Origin: Microbacterium horticulturae
GTDB lineage: Bacteria > Actinomycetota > Actinomycetes > Actinomycetales > Microbacteriaceae
Reading direction: 5' to 3'
Length of the DNA: 64,000 bases
Assembly: GCF_029094505.1 (NCBI RefSeq)
Contig: NZ_CP119108.1
Span: 744,001-808,000, forward strand
The position numbers and the translations under genes are program-made. Below are positions 6,960 through 14,524 of this stretch, piece by piece. The number at the start of each line of letters is the position of its first letter. Position 1 is the first letter of the stretch. The notes below the pieces were generated by a model. That model was not told the origin of the DNA and did no database searches. It worked only from the letters and a program-made list of their open reading frames with translations.

Positions 6960-7589
6960 GTGCCCGCCGCTCGCCTTCATCTCGTGCGCCATGGGGAGGT
7001 TCACAACCCCCGTCGTGTGCTCTACGGGCGACTCCCGAATTTCCGGTTGAGCACTGCCGGGCGGCAGATGACCCGGCAGGCCGCGGAGTACGTGCAGGGC
7101 CTCGCGCGCCCCATCGGCTCGCTGGTGTGCTCGCCGCTGCAGCGCACGCGCGAATCGGCCGAGCCTTTCGCCGAGCTGTTCGGCATCGAGCCGGTCATCG
7201 ACGAGCGTGTCATCGAGCCCACGAACGTGTTCGAGGGCAAGCGGATGTCGCGGGCCGTCGTCAACCCGCTGAACTGGTGGCATCTGCGCCGCCCCTCGAC
7301 CCCCAGCTGGGGCGAGCCCTACGCACAGGTCGTCGCGCGCATGGAAGCCGCGATGCGAGATGCCTGGGATCGCACCGAATCCGGAGACGCCGTGATCGTC
7401 TCCCATCAGCTGCCGATCTGGATCACCCACCTCGCCATCGCGGGCCTCCCGCTGCGGCACGACCCGCGCAAGCGGCGGTGCGCGCTCTCAAGCGTCACGA
7501 GCTTCGAGCGCGACGGCGAGAAGTGGGTCGAGGTCGGATACGCGGAGCCGGCGACCGTCGCGGGCTCGATCGATGTGGGGGCCGTGTGA
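6960..7589 (+). CDS. Histidine phosphatase superfamily protein (phosphoglycerate-mutase-like)
   Basis: Cytoplasmic phosphatase of 209 residues with the catalytic RHGE motif (phosphohistidine near residue 11), the second arginine region SPLQRTRESAEPF near 61-73, and the second histidine in DAVIVSHQLPIW near 145. Small-molecule phosphatases and mutases share this fold; the substrate cannot be told. It starts the cytochrome c maturation operon: its stop overlaps the next start as TGATG. This placement ahead of resA-like genes is common in actinobacteria, but the functional link is not established. Confidence 0.88.
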   Translation: MPAARLHLVRHGEVHNPRRVLYGRLPNFRLSTAGRQMTRQAAEYVQGLARPIGSLVCSPLQRTRESAEPFAELFGIEPVIDERVIEPTNVFEGKRMSRAVVNPLNWWHLRRPSTPSWGEPYAQVVARMEAAMRDAWDRTESGDAVIVSHQLPIWITHLAIAGLPLRHDPRKRRCALSSVTSFERDGEKWVEVGYAEPATVAGSIDVGAV

Positions 7590-8194
7590 TGCGCCGAACG
7601 ACGAAAGCCGCGGCATCCCTCGCCGCAGCCCTAATGCTGGCGGCGGGCCTGTCGGCCTGCTCCGGAAGTAACGACGGCCTCGCCCAGCAGTACCGCGACG
7701 GTGACAGCAAGGGCTACATCGCCGCCGACTTCGCCGTGCACGAGTACAAGGCCGGCGAGCAGCCGAAGGCCGTCGCCTTCGGCGGCACGCTCGACGACGG
7801 CAGCACGGTCTCGAACAAGACGTATGCAGGCAAGGTGACGGTCGTGAACTTCTGGTGGGCGGCGTGCGCTCCGTGCCGTGAAGAAGCGCCCGTGCTGAAG
7901 AAAGCGGATGCCGCGTTCGGCGACGATGTCGCGTTCCTGGGTGTGAACACCTACGACCAGGCGCCCACGGCCCAAAGCTTTGCCAAGGAGTTCGGCATCA
8001 CCTACCCGAGCATCATCGACGTCGACACGAAATCGGTGACCACCGCCTTCGCCGGCGTCGTGCCGCTGAGTGCGACCCCGTCGACCGTCATCCTCGACGC
8101 CGATGGCCGCCCCACCGCGCGCATCGTCGGGGCGATCCCCGACGCGTCGATCCTCGAGTCGCTGATAAAGACCGCACTGGGCGCATCGTCGTGA
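7589..8194 (+). CDS. TlpA/ResA-family thiol-disulfide lipoprotein
   Basis: Extracytoplasmic membrane-anchored thioredoxin-like protein of 201 residues that would keep apocytochrome c haem-binding cysteines reduced. A lipoprotein signal with lipobox LSAC gives lipid attachment at Cys24. The redox site is C-A-P-C (93-96) in NFWWAACAPCREEAP, and a cis-proline segment SATPSTVILD occurs near 168. It receives electrons from CcdA, the next gene, and serves ResB/CcsB further on. Both junctions are one-base overlaps, so the operon is tight. Confidence 0.92.
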   Translation: MRRTTKAAASLAAALMLAAGLSACSGSNDGLAQQYRDGDSKGYIAADFAVHEYKAGEQPKAVAFGGTLDDGSTVSNKTYAGKVTVVNFWWAACAPCREEAPVLKKADAAFGDDVAFLGVNTYDQAPTAQSFAKEFGITYPSIIDVDTKSVTTAFAGVVPLSATPSTVILDADGRPTARIVGAIPDASILESLIKTALGASS

Positions 8195-8937
8195 TGGATC
8201 TCGTCGCCGGGGGCGCGCTCTGGGTCGCGGTCCCCATAGCGATCCTGGCGGGCCTGGTGTCGTTCCTCTCGCCGTGCGTGCTGCCGCTCGTGCCCGGTTA
8301 CCTCGGCTTCATCGGAGGAGCGGTGGCGCCCCGCTCCGTGCGCACCGGCGACGCGCCCGCGCGCGGCCGCCTCGTGCTCGGCGTGCTGCTGTTCATCGCC
8401 GGGTTCACGGTCGTGTTCATGGCCGTGAACATCTTCAGCGGCACGGTGGGCCTCTTCTTCCTGAAGTACAAAGACGTCATCACGCGCGTCATGGGCGTAG
8501 TCATCATCCTGCTGGGGCTCGTGTTCATCGGGCTGTTCGGCTTCGCGCAGCGCATCTTCCGTCCGCAGATCCGCGGCAATCTGGGCCTGGTCGGCGCGCC
8601 CCTCCTCGGGCTTGCGCTCGGCGTCGGCTGGGCGCCATGCATCGGTCCGACCCTGGCCGTCATCATCAACATGTCTTTGGATGGGGCCTCCGCCTCGCGC
8701 GGCGCGGTGCTGGGCCTGGCGTATTCGCTGGGTCTCGGCGTCCCGTTCCTGCTGATTGCACTCGGGTTCGGGTGGGCCACCCGCTCTGTCGCGTTCCTGC
8801 GCACGCACGTGCGCATGGTCAACATCATCGGCGGCGCACTGCTGATCATCCTCGGTCTGCTCATGGTCACCGGGGTCTGGGGAGTTCTCATGTCGAATCT
8901 GCAGGGGGTGATCGCCGGTGTCACGCCTGCGCTCTGA
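8194..8937 (+). CDS. ccdA: Cytochrome c biogenesis protein CcdA (thiol-disulfide transporter)
   Basis: Polytopic membrane protein of 247 residues that passes reducing power from cytoplasmic thioredoxin to the extracellular TlpA-like protein. About six hydrophobic segments are visible. The two functional cysteines are in the conserved proline-flanked motifs FLSPCVLPLVPGY (near residue 29) and GWAPCIGPTL (near 149). The start ATG at 8194 shares a base with the preceding stop. The 3' end overlaps resB by 20 bases. Length and motifs are those of standard CcdA. Confidence 0.94.
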   Translation: MDLVAGGALWVAVPIAILAGLVSFLSPCVLPLVPGYLGFIGGAVAPRSVRTGDAPARGRLVLGVLLFIAGFTVVFMAVNIFSGTVGLFFLKYKDVITRVMGVVIILLGLVFIGLFGFAQRIFRPQIRGNLGLVGAPLLGLALGVGWAPCIGPTLAVIINMSLDGASASRGAVLGLAYSLGLGVPFLLIALGFGWATRSVAFLRTHVRMVNIIGGALLIILGLLMVTGVWGVLMSNLQGVIAGVTPAL

Positions 8938-10636
8938 ATCCACCGCCGCGAGTGCCGACCCGCTGCGGCCGGCCGACCACGTCGACGGCTCGGGCGAGAT
9001 CACCTCGCCCCGGCTCGGCCCGGCCGGCTGGGCGCGCTGGGCGTGGCGGCAGCTCACGAGCATGCGCAACGCGCTTGTGCTCCTCCTGCTGCTGGCGATC
9101 GCGGCGGTGCCCGGCTCCATAGTGCCGCAGCGCAGCGCCGACCCCAACGGCGTCACCGAGTACTTCACCGACCACCCGAGCCTGGCGCCGGTGCTCGACA
9201 AGCTGCAGCTGTTCGACGTGTACTCGTCGGCCTGGTTCTCGGCGATCTACATCCTGCTGTTCATCTCGCTCATCGGCTGTGTGATCCCGCGCGTCAGGCA
9301 CCACCTCAAGGCGCTGCGGGCGCAGCCGCCGCGCACGCCCGCGCGGCTGGGGCGTCTGGGCGATCACCGCGAGTCGCTGGTAGAGCTGGCTCCCGGAGTG
9401 GATGCCGCGGCCGCGGCATCCCGCGCCGTCGAGATCGCCGCGAAACAGCTGAAATCCGCCGGCTACCGAGTGGCGCGCTACGACGGGCGCGGCTCGTACT
9501 CGGTCTCGGCCGAGCGCGGCTATCTGCGCGAGACCGGCAACCTGCTCTTCCACATCGCGCTGCTGGGGGTGCTGCTGGCCGTCGGCATCGGCGGCGGCTA
9601 CGCGTACACCGGGCAGCGGGTGATAGTGCAGGGCACCACGTTCGTCAACTCGGTGGGCACCGACTACTCATCGTTCAACCCGGGGCGCTTCGTCGACCCT
9701 GACTCGCTGACCCCGTACACGATGAAGCTCGACAAGTTCGACGTCTCGTACCAGCCGGTCGGCAGCGGATCGCAGGGGCAGGCCGGCGACTTCGTCGCGC
9801 ACCTCACGACGCAGCTGCCGGGGCAGAAGACCACCGACTCCGAGATCCGGGTGAACCACCCGCTGAACATCGCCGGCGACCGGGTGTACCTCATGGGCAA
9901 CGGCTACGCGCCCACCGTGACGATCCGCAACGCCGACGGCAAGATCGTCTTCCACGACAGCATCGCGTTCCTGCCGCAGAACAACGAGCTGACCTCGCTC
10001 GGCATCATCAAGGTGCCCGACGGGCTCAAGGAACAGGTCGGCATGCTGGCGTTCTTCTATCCGACGCAGGTGAAGAACGACCTGGGCGCGTACGCGTCGG
10101 GGTACCCCGCGCTGCTGAACCCGGTGCTGTCGATCAACGTGTACTCCGGCGACCTGGGGCTGAACAACGGCGTGCCGCGCTCGGTGTATGCGCTGGACAC
10201 GACCGGCATGACACAGCTGACCGGCGGCAAGACCGGCACCGAATCGATCGAGCTGGCCCCCGGCGACACCGCCGACCTGCCGAACGGCCTCGGCACCGTC
10301 TCGTTCGACAACGAGTCGCCGGCAGGCGCCACCGACCTCTCGCAGTCGGTCAAGCGGTTCGTGTCGCTGCAGATCCACCGCGATGTCGCCGGACCCTGGG
10401 TGCTGAGCTTCGCGGTGCTCGCGGTGCTGAGCCTGCTGCTCGCGCTGTTCGTGCCGCGCCGGCGCATGTGGGTCAAGGCGACCCCCGATGGCGGTGTGCT
10501 GCAGCTCGAGTACGCGGGGCTGGCCCGTGGTGAGGATCCCACCCTTGGCGGCGCGGTCGACGCGCTCGCCGTCAAGCACGGCGCGGCCTTCGAAGCCGAC
10601 GCCCCGACCGAGGGCGCGCAGCCGCGCGTAAACTGA
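8918..10636 (+). CDS. resB: Cytochrome c biogenesis protein ResB
   Basis: Subunit of the System II haem export and ligation complex, 572 residues. Several membrane segments: about 50-70 (MRNALVLLLLLAIAAVPG), one near 106-122, one near 205-222, and a last one near 492-512. Between the last two lies a large extracytoplasmic domain. It works with CcsB, encoded next, to attach haem to CXXCH motifs of apocytochromes. The GTG start at 8918 lies inside the ccdA end; a later start would lose part of the N-terminal region but keep the first membrane helix. Confidence 0.93.
   Translation: MSRLRSESTAASADPLRPADHVDGSGEITSPRLGPAGWARWAWRQLTSMRNALVLLLLLAIAAVPGSIVPQRSADPNGVTEYFTDHPSLAPVLDKLQLFDVYSSAWFSAIYILLFISLIGCVIPRVRHHLKALRAQPPRTPARLGRLGDHRESLVELAPGVDAAAAASRAVEIAAKQLKSAGYRVARYDGRGSYSVSAERGYLRETGNLLFHIALLGVLLAVGIGGGYAYTGQRVIVQGTTFVNSVGTDYSSFNPGRFVDPDSLTPYTMKLDKFDVSYQPVGSGSQGQAGDFVAHLTTQLPGQKTTDSEIRVNHPLNIAGDRVYLMGNGYAPTVTIRNADGKIVFHDSIAFLPQNNELTSLGIIKVPDGLKEQVGMLAFFYPTQVKNDLGAYASGYPALLNPVLSINVYSGDLGLNNGVPRSVYALDTTGMTQLTGGKTGTESIELAPGDTADLPNGLGTVSFDNESPAGATDLSQSVKRFVSLQIHRDVAGPWVLSFAVLAVLSLLLALFVPRRRMWVKATPDGGVLQLEYAGLARGEDPTLGGAVDALAVKHGAAFEADAPTEGAQPRVN
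10629..10634 (+). promoter_or_regulatory. Internal -10 box TAAACT before ccsB
   Basis: TAAACT overlaps the resB stop and ends 6 bases before the ccsB ATG at 10641, suggesting a secondary leaderless promoter inside the operon. Confidence 0.5.
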
Positions 10637-10640
10637 TCGC

Positions 10641-11690
10641 ATGCCTTCGCTCGAGCAGATCTCCGTGCTGCTGGTCTGGACCGCCGTCGCGATCTACGCC
10701 GTTGCGTTCATCTTCTACACGATCGACCTGGCGCGGCGTTCGTCGCAGGCGCTGGATGCGAAGGATGCCGCGGTCCGCGAACGCGCACTCGTCGGGGTTG
10801 CGGCGGCCTCCCGGTCGTTGAGCGAGCGCAGCGAGACGAAACGCCCGACCGGTGCCGCGAACCGCTCGATCGACTCGTCGCGCTCTCCGCTCGCGGTGCC
10901 GGCGGCGCAGCGCGTGCGCCCCGTGTTCGCGCGCATCGGCACGTCACTGACCTGGCTGGCGTTCCTCTTCCACGTGGGCGGTGACGTCACGCGCGGCATC
11001 GCGGCGGGACGCGTGCCGTGGGCCAACATGTACGAGTTCGCCCTGACCGGCGTGATGCTCATGGTCGCGGTGTACCTCGGGGTGCTGTTCCGCTACGACC
11101 TGCGGTTCCTGGGCACCCTGATCACGGGCCTCGCGGTGATCCTGCTCGGCGGATCCGCGCTGTCGTTCTACGTCGTCGTCTCGCCGCTGGTCGACCCGTT
11201 GAAGTCGCCGTGGCTGGTCATCCACGTGTTCGTGGCATCCCTGGCCACCGCGTTCTTCGCGCTGACGTTCGGGCTCTCGGTGCTGCAGCTGATGCAGACC
11301 CGGCGCGAGCACAAGCTCATCGCGGCGGGTGACAAGCCCGTCAAGACCTGGGGCTTTTTGAAGACCCTGCCCTCGTCCGAGGCCCTGGAGTCGCTCGCGT
11401 ATCGCTTCGCGATCGTCGGCTTCATCTTCTGGACGTTCACCCTGATCGCCGGGTCCATCTGGGCCAACGACGCGTGGGGCCGATTCTGGGGCTTCGACAC
11501 CAAAGAAGTCTGGACGTTCATCATCTGGGTGCTCTACGCCGGATACATCCACGCGCGTGCGACGCGCGGCTGGCGCGGTACCCGGTCGGCGTGGCTGTCG
11601 ATCATCGGCTTCGCCGCTGTGATCTTCAACTTCGCGGTCGTCAACGTGTTCTTCAAGGGCCTGCACGCTTACAGCGGGCTGACGAACTAG
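10641..11690 (+). CDS. ccsB: Cytochrome c biogenesis protein CcsB/CcsA (haem handler)
   Basis: Membrane protein of 349 residues of the haem-handling family, partner of ResB. The tryptophan-rich haem-binding motif is present as WGRFWGFDTKEVW near 281-293, slightly changed from the usual WGxxWxWDPKE, with histidines in flanking helices (FHVGGD near 111, HVFVASLA near 195, YIHARATRGW near 305). Odd feature: residues about 57-70 (SRSLSERSETKRP) are encoded by a palindromic repeat element inserted in frame in the cytoplasmic loop after the first helix. The reading frame is intact, so the protein is probably functional. Confidence 0.93.
   Translation: MPSLEQISVLLVWTAVAIYAVAFIFYTIDLARRSSQALDAKDAAVRERALVGVAAASRSLSERSETKRPTGAANRSIDSSRSPLAVPAAQRVRPVFARIGTSLTWLAFLFHVGGDVTRGIAAGRVPWANMYEFALTGVMLMVAVYLGVLFRYDLRFLGTLITGLAVILLGGSALSFYVVVSPLVDPLKSPWLVIHVFVASLATAFFALTFGLSVLQLMQTRREHKLIAAGDKPVKTWGFLKTLPSSEALESLAYRFAIVGFIFWTFTLIAGSIWANDAWGRFWGFDTKEVWTFIIWVLYAGYIHARATRGWRGTRSAWLSIIGFAAVIFNFAVVNVFFKGLHAYSGLTN
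10812..10846 (+). repeat. Palindromic repeat element inside ccsB, copy A
   Basis: It reads GGTCG-N4-GCGAGCG-N-AGCGAG-N-CGAAACG from 10813. The same pattern, in the opposite orientation, occurs inside menD at 30849-30904. The core GAGCGAGCGCAGCGAGA is rich in GCGAG. It adds about a dozen Ser/Arg/Glu residues to a variable loop without breaking the frame. Confidence 0.75.
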
Positions 11691-11933
11691 GGGTCAGCCG
11701 CGCCTGCGGCCGTGCGCCGGGGTGGTGTGGCGGCCATGGCCCCGAGCGTACGCGTTGGCTGCCGCCCGCGGCATCCACCCGCCTGCCGCCTTCTTCGGTC
11801 GTCACAGATGACCGTTTCAGCGCGAGAAAACGGTCATCTGCGACGACCGAACGATGGCACGGGATGTCGCGGCTGCGCGCCGCGCGCGATGGGTGTGTCC
11901 GCGCGCCACGCCGGGTCCGCGGCATCCACCCCG
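11691..11933. other. Gene-free stretch between ccsB and the flavin-reductase-fold gene
   Basis: No convincing gene. It holds a near-perfect 24-bp inverted repeat (see 11794-11851) with GCGGCATCCACCC on both sides (11768 and 11917). The two flanking genes converge here, so a transcript-ending or repeat role is possible. Confidence 0.6.
11794..11851. repeat. Long inverted repeat, 24-bp arms with a 10-base loop
   Basis: The left arm 11794-11817 begins TTCGGTCGTCACAG and the right arm 11828-11851 ends GCGACGACCGAA. The arms pair at 23 of 24 positions, the exception being a G-T wobble. The loop is CAGCGCGAGA. It lies between convergent genes. It is far longer than a normal terminator stem here and lacks a T tract, so a repeat family or MITE-like element is as likely. 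Confidence 0.8.
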
Positions 11934-12299
11934 CTACAGCTCGATGCAGTCCTGCACGCAGCCGGCGCCGGCGGGGCCGGGCTCGACGGCCGGACGGTGC
12001 AGGATCGCCCGGCTGGGCACGATGCGCAGGGCCGCGGCATTCTGCCCATCCGCGATGCCGTCGACGATCAGCGAGTATCCGGTCTCATCGGCCGGCGGCC
12101 ACACGAGCGAGACGTCGGCGTGAGCTGCGGCATTCGTGCGTGCGCGGTCGCTGGCTCCGGGCACGGTCACGACGTGGTCGGTGAACTCGGGATGCACGAC
12201 CGAGGTGTGCACGCGCTGGTGCGGGGTGATCGTGATCAGATACGCGAAGCCGTATGCGCCGGCGTGCTCGGCCACCGCATCGATGTCAACCGTGCCCAT
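11934..12299 (-). CDS. Pyridoxamine-5-phosphate-oxidase-like (FMN-binding split barrel) protein
   Basis: A 121-residue protein with the split-barrel pattern: YLITITPHQRVHTSVVHPEF (about 20-39), then a strand with HVVTVPGASDRARTN, and SLVWPPADETGYSLIVDG (about 65-82). It ends with a haem- or cofactor-remote tail containing two cysteines (GCVQDCIEL). Small members of this fold bind FMN, F420 or haem and are often reductases. Assignment is by pattern only. A TAAGCT box 6 bases before the ATG supports a leaderless start. It has no operon partner. Confidence 0.7.
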   Translation of the reverse strand: MGTVDIDAVAEHAGAYGFAYLITITPHQRVHTSVVHPEFTDHVVTVPGASDRARTNAAAHADVSLVWPPADETGYSLIVDGIADGQNAAALRIVPSRAILHRPAVEPGPAGAGCVQDCIEL

Positions 12300-12305
12300 G
12301 GCCTC

Positions 12306-12311
12306 AGCTTA
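12306..12311 (-). promoter_or_regulatory. -10 box TAAGCT of the split-barrel gene
   Basis: On the minus strand TAAGCT ends 6 bases before the ATG at 12299. Confidence 0.6.
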
Positions 12312-12328
12312 GAGCCGCGCGAACCCCG

Positions 12329-14524
12329 TCAGGCCGCCGCCGGAACTTCGGTCAGAAGCCGTGCCGCCGATGTCGAGCGTCGGCGCATCACCGCGAGGAT
12401 CGTCGCGCCGAACGCCAGCAGTGCCCAGATGAGCAACCCCGCGATGCCGGCGCCCAAGCCCGACGCGCTGGTGAGCGCGGCCATGCCGGCGGTCATCCCC
12501 GGTGCCGTGGGCAGCCAGCTCGCTATGGCCACGAGCACGCCCGGCACGGTGGAGACCACTCCGGTCGCGACGGCGAACACACCGACCAGGGCGCCGATCC
12601 AGCGTCCGGCACCGCCGAACACGGCCACCAGCGCCTGGTTCACGGCGGCGAAGGCGACACCCGCGATCACACAGACGACGGCGAAGAGCGACCAGGTTCC
12701 CCAGTCGTACGAGGCCGCGATCTGCACGACGCCGGCCACGAGCAGACCCTGCGCGGCACCGATCACGGCAGCCGGGGTCAGCGATCGCAGGGCGAGCAGC
12801 GCGGACGGGCGGCGGGATGTCAGAGCCCGGCGCGATACTGCCTGCAGGGCGATAAACGACCCGAGGCCGCCGAACCAGAGCGCCAGCATCGCCAGAAGGG
12901 GGATCGCCGATGCGCCGAACATGTTGTCGCCCAGGCCCTTCGCCGCCACCGGGTCGGCGACGACCTTCGCGAGCGAGGTGGCCTGCTTGTCAGTGAACGA
13001 CGGCAGGGCGTCGGAGGCCTTGGTGAGGCCCGACGAGAGCGAGTCGGCGCCGTCGGCGAGCTTGTCGACGCCCGTCGCGAGCGTGTCAGCGCCGTCGGCG
13101 GATTGATCGGCACCGTCGGCCCACGTGTGCGCGCCGGAGGCCCACTGTGCGGCGCCGTCGGCGGCCTGCGAGGCGCCCGAGGCGAGCTGTGATGCGCCGG
13201 AAGACGCGTGCGCGGCGCCGGAGGCGAGCGAGGTAGCGCCGTCGGCGAGCTTGTCGACGCCGGCTGCGGCGTCGGTCGCGCCGGAGGCGAGCCCGTCCAT
13301 GCCGCCCGCGACCCGGGTCATGCCGTCGGACAGCTGCGCGAGACCCGCGCCGAGCTGGGGCAGCTGGCTGAGCCCTTCGACGCCCTTCGCGATGGTGCCC
13401 GACTGGTCGATGACATCGTTCACCTGGGGGAGCGCGCCCTTCGCCGTGGCAACGGCCTGCTTCAGCGTCGCGCACAGCTCGTCTGAGCCGCCCTGCGCCG
13501 CGCACTCGGCGACGGCCTTGTCGAGCTGGGAGACGGTGTCATTCACACCGGCCTTGATCTTGTCGCTGTTGGCGGCGAGCTGGTTCGTGGCGTCGACGAC
13601 CTGCTGCGGAATCTCGGGCACCTGAGAGAGACCGGATGCCGCCTGCGACAGGCCATCCGAGAGCTTGCGGGTGCTGTCGGCGAGGGATCCTGCGCCACCG
13701 GCCCAGGTGTCGAGGCCATCGGCCGCGCTGCGCGCGCCCGACGCCCACGACGAGGCGCCGTCGGACAGGGCCGAGACGCCCGAGGCCACGCCCTTCGCGC
13801 CGTCGCCGATCTTGCCGACGCCCGACGAGATGCCGTCGGCGCCGTCGGCCAGTGACGATGCGCCGGTGGAGAGTTTGCGGATGCCGTCGGCCAGGCTCAC
13901 CGTGCCGTCGGCGGTCTGCTTCGTGCCGTCTGCGAGGTCAGAAGCACCGTCGGCCGCCGTACCCAGCTGGTCGCCGAGCGTCGTGAAGCTCAGGAACACG
14001 TTCTCGAGCGTCGACGACGACAGCGTCTGCCCGAGCACGGTGGCGGCGGTCTGCGAGACCTGCGCGGTGATCGCATCGTCGACGACCCGTGCGTCGGGCG
14101 CGGTGGCTACGTGGATCGTCGCCTGGCGCGGGTCATCGTCGCCGGTCATCGCCTGGCCGGACGAGACAGCGGCGGCCGAGAAACCGGCCGGGATCGTCAC
14201 GACGGCCTGGTAGGTGCCGTCGGCCAGGCCTTCCTTGGCGTCTTCGGTGTTCGAGATCGTCCAGTCGAGGTTGCTGGCGATGTCGTCCGATCCCTTGACC
14301 AGTCCGGCGGTCAGCTGCCGCCCGAGCGGCACCGTCTGCCCGTTGAGCGTCACCGGCTCGTCGTTGTTGACGACCGCGGCGCTCATTGCGTCGAGGCGCT
14401 CGGTCGGGTTGTAGAGAGCTGCGACGAGGATGCCGCCGATGAGTACCGGCAGCAGCAGCACGCCGAGCACCGTCAGCCAGGTGACGGGCTTGCGGGAGCG
14501 GGAGCGCTCGATGGGCAGGGTCAT
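12329..14524 (-). CDS. YhgE/Pip-family membrane protein with a long XXXLXXG heptad-repeat domain
   Basis: A 731-residue membrane protein of the ABC-2-like YhgE/Pip family (phage-infection protein relatives). One N-terminal membrane helix (about 14-36) is followed by an extracellular domain, then by a long repetitive stretch (about 175-480) of Leu-Ala-Asp/Ser-Gly-Ala units spaced at 7 residues, the X-X-X-Leu-X-X-Gly repeat typical of this family, which forms an extended coiled rod. Five or six hydrophobic helices close the protein (about 500-715). Its ATG overlaps the stop of the MMPL gene upstream by 4 bases, so the two are made together. Known relatives act in export or as phage receptors; the substrate here is unknown. 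Confidence 0.9.
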   Translation of the reverse strand: MTLPIERSRSRKPVTWLTVLGVLLLPVLIGGILVAALYNPTERLDAMSAAVVNNDEPVTLNGQTVPLGRQLTAGLVKGSDDIASNLDWTISNTEDAKEGLADGTYQAVVTIPAGFSAAAVSSGQAMTGDDDPRQATIHVATAPDARVVDDAITAQVSQTAATVLGQTLSSSTLENVFLSFTTLGDQLGTAADGASDLADGTKQTADGTVSLADGIRKLSTGASSLADGADGISSGVGKIGDGAKGVASGVSALSDGASSWASGARSAADGLDTWAGGAGSLADSTRKLSDGLSQAASGLSQVPEIPQQVVDATNQLAANSDKIKAGVNDTVSQLDKAVAECAAQGGSDELCATLKQAVATAKGALPQVNDVIDQSGTIAKGVEGLSQLPQLGAGLAQLSDGMTRVAGGMDGLASGATDAAAGVDKLADGATSLASGAAHASSGASQLASGASQAADGAAQWASGAHTWADGADQSADGADTLATGVDKLADGADSLSSGLTKASDALPSFTDKQATSLAKVVADPVAAKGLGDNMFGASAIPLLAMLALWFGGLGSFIALQAVSRRALTSRRPSALLALRSLTPAAVIGAAQGLLVAGVVQIAASYDWGTWSLFAVVCVIAGVAFAAVNQALVAVFGGAGRWIGALVGVFAVATGVVSTVPGVLVAIASWLPTAPGMTAGMAALTSASGLGAGIAGLLIWALLAFGATILAVMRRRSTSAARLLTEVPAAA

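Noticed and set aside
3277..7460. Very long open frames opposite or offset to aspS, the PLP enzyme and the histidine phosphatase (for example 631 codons at 3277-5172 plus, 797 codons at 5067-7460 minus)
   Set aside because: They have the Arg/Ala/Gly-rich composition of GC-rich shadow frames, no domain patterns, and lie over genes with clear motifs. Only the last 117 codons of the second are real (the VOC gene).
12900..14000. Possible DNA tandem repeat or CRISPR-like array
   Set aside because: The periodicity is the protein-level Leu-x-x-Gly heptad repeat of the YhgE/Pip protein; units differ in DNA and lack spacers.
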